A stretch of DNA of 50,784 nt from positions 1 through 50,784 of the forward strand of contig CAJGCU010000003.1 of NCBI GenBank assembly GCA_904501945.1, in the 5' to 3' direction. A model generated the notes under the pieces. It was not told the DNA's origin. It was given only the letters and a program-made list of their open reading frames with translations, and did no database searches. A program made the position numbers and the translations under genes. Source of the stretch: an uncultured Bacteroidaceae bacterium. GTDB lineage: Bacteria > Bacteroidota > Bacteroidia > Bacteroidales > Bacteroidaceae. Of the stretch, positions 50,279 to 50,784 are shown one piece after another (the stretch's first letter is position 1; each line of letters starts with the position of its first letter).

Positions 50279-50784
50279 ATGAAGAAACTGGCTATTGTCA
50301 TATTGAACTGGAATGGCGCCAAGATGCTGCGCCGCTATTTGCCCACCGTGCTGGAAAACAGCGTTGGCGATGTGATTGTGGCAGACAATGCCTCCATCGA
50401 TGGCTCGGTGAGCATGCTCTTGCAGGAATTTCCCCAAGTGCAGAACATTGTGCTCGAGCAGAACTTCGGCTTTGCCGATGGCTACAACCGCGCCTTGGCA
50501 CAGCTATCGGGCTATGAGTACTATCTGCTGCTCAACTCTGATGTGGAAATACGGCAGAAAGACTGGAATGTGCCTATGATTCAGTATATGGACACCCATC
50601 CCGAGTGCGCTGCCTGCCAGCCAAAACTCCTTGCGTTAAGGGACAATGGACGACGGACGACGGATAAGTTTGAGTATGCAGGTGCGGCAGGAGGCTATAT
50701 GGACAAGTTCGGCTATCCCTTCTGCCGAGGGCGCGTGTTCGACACCATCGAGTACGACGAGGGGCAGTATGACGAGATAGTCCC
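50279..50784 (+). CDS. Family 2 glycosyltransferase (cut by the window end)
   Basis: The first 168 residues of a rhamnosyltransferase-like GT2 protein are present. AIVILNWNGAKML (5-17) is the first strand, ADNASIDGS (35-43) binds the nucleotide, and LLLNSDVE (83-90) is the metal-binding segment. KFEYAGAAGGYMDKFG (130-145) is typical of this subfamily. Residues 121-130 (RDNGRRTTDK) are encoded by a GGACAAT/GGACGAC repeat tract (50641-50665) and appear to be an inserted loop. The 3' end is outside the window. Confidence 0.9.
   Translation, partial: MKKLAIVILNWNGAKMLRRYLPTVLENSVGDVIVADNASIDGSVSMLLQEFPQVQNIVLEQNFGFADGYNRALAQLSGYEYYLLLNSDVEIRQKDWNVPMIQYMDTHPECAACQPKLLALRDNGRRTTDKFEYAGAAGGYMDKFGYPFCRGRVFDTIEYDEGQYDEIV
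50641..50665 (+). repeat. GACAAC-type repeat inside the glycosyltransferase frame
   Basis: Three to four GGAC(A/G)A(T/C) units lie in frame and encode residues 121-129. They resemble the repeat just upstream of the gene and the one in rsmI. Confidence 0.55.

Noticed and set aside
49253..50437. 394-residue minus-strand ORF opposite GH43
   Set aside because: It is antisense to GH43, which has a signal peptide and catalytic residues, and it runs into the start of the glycosyltransferase.

Overview
The window looks like a chromosomal segment of a gut-type Bacteroidales bacterium, most likely Prevotellaceae. The reasons are the Bacteroidetes -7 promoter element (TAnnTTTG) ahead of many genes, families typical of the phylum (DUF4924, DUF4827, the bifunctional fucose-salvage enzyme Fkp, lipoprotein signal peptides ending in Cys) and signal-peptide-bearing arabinan/xylan hydrolases. 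It carries about 43 protein genes, two tRNAs, one decayed gene and one gene relic. There is no rRNA, CRISPR array, phage or recognisable transposase.

Layout. 0.3-8.4 kb is a minus-strand housekeeping run (LysE-type exporter, DUF4924, RfbD, RF3, Sua5, CLC, Fmt) followed by an ECF sigma factor. 8.5-10.5 kb holds a secreted esterase and a divergent ROK sugar kinase. 10.9-13.0 kb is a sigma factor / membrane protein / secreted protein operon. 13.2-17.4 kb holds glmM, a DUF4827 lipoprotein, a flotillin and an NfeD-like partner. 17.6-22.3 kb holds DUF1846, a HAD phosphatase, a thiol peroxidase, a nitroreductase, tRNA-Pro and an orphan Vsr nuclease. 22.5-26 kb holds a GH51 arabinofuranosidase lipoprotein and a cyclophilin / small protein / methyltransferase operon. 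26-28.5 kb holds rsmI and two cell-envelope proteins. 28.7-34 kb is the fucose salvage module (AI-2E-family permease, Fkp, FucP). 34.1-34.6 kb holds tRNA-Lys and a non-coding stretch rich in inverted repeats. 34.6-39.5 kb is a tight minus-strand operon (polyprenol-phosphate mannosyltransferase, dihydroorotase, a stand-alone MetH activation domain, a phosphoesterase, an acyltransferase). 39.9-43.6 kb holds ino1, a divergent TolQ-like / LytTR pair, a relic of the ino1 3' end and a pseudogene. 43.6-50.8 kb holds mfd with a small upstream ORF, mtaB, a GH43 hydrolase and the start of a glycosyltransferase.

The most unusual signals are not protein families. (1) Four copies (A-D) of a GC-rich three-hairpin palindromic element built on ACCC(CTC/GAG)GGGT lie at 3' ends of genes, and the loop of the middle hairpin occurs in both orientations. 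(2) A 78-nt relic of the 3' end of ino1 lies 1.5 kb downstream of the intact gene and brackets the TolQ-like / LytTR pair. (3) A GGACAAC/AGACAAC short repeat occurs between genes and also inside two reading frames. (4) The non-coding stretch after tRNA-Lys is a series of strong inverted repeats. (5) An unlisted 47-codon ORF sits just upstream of mfd.
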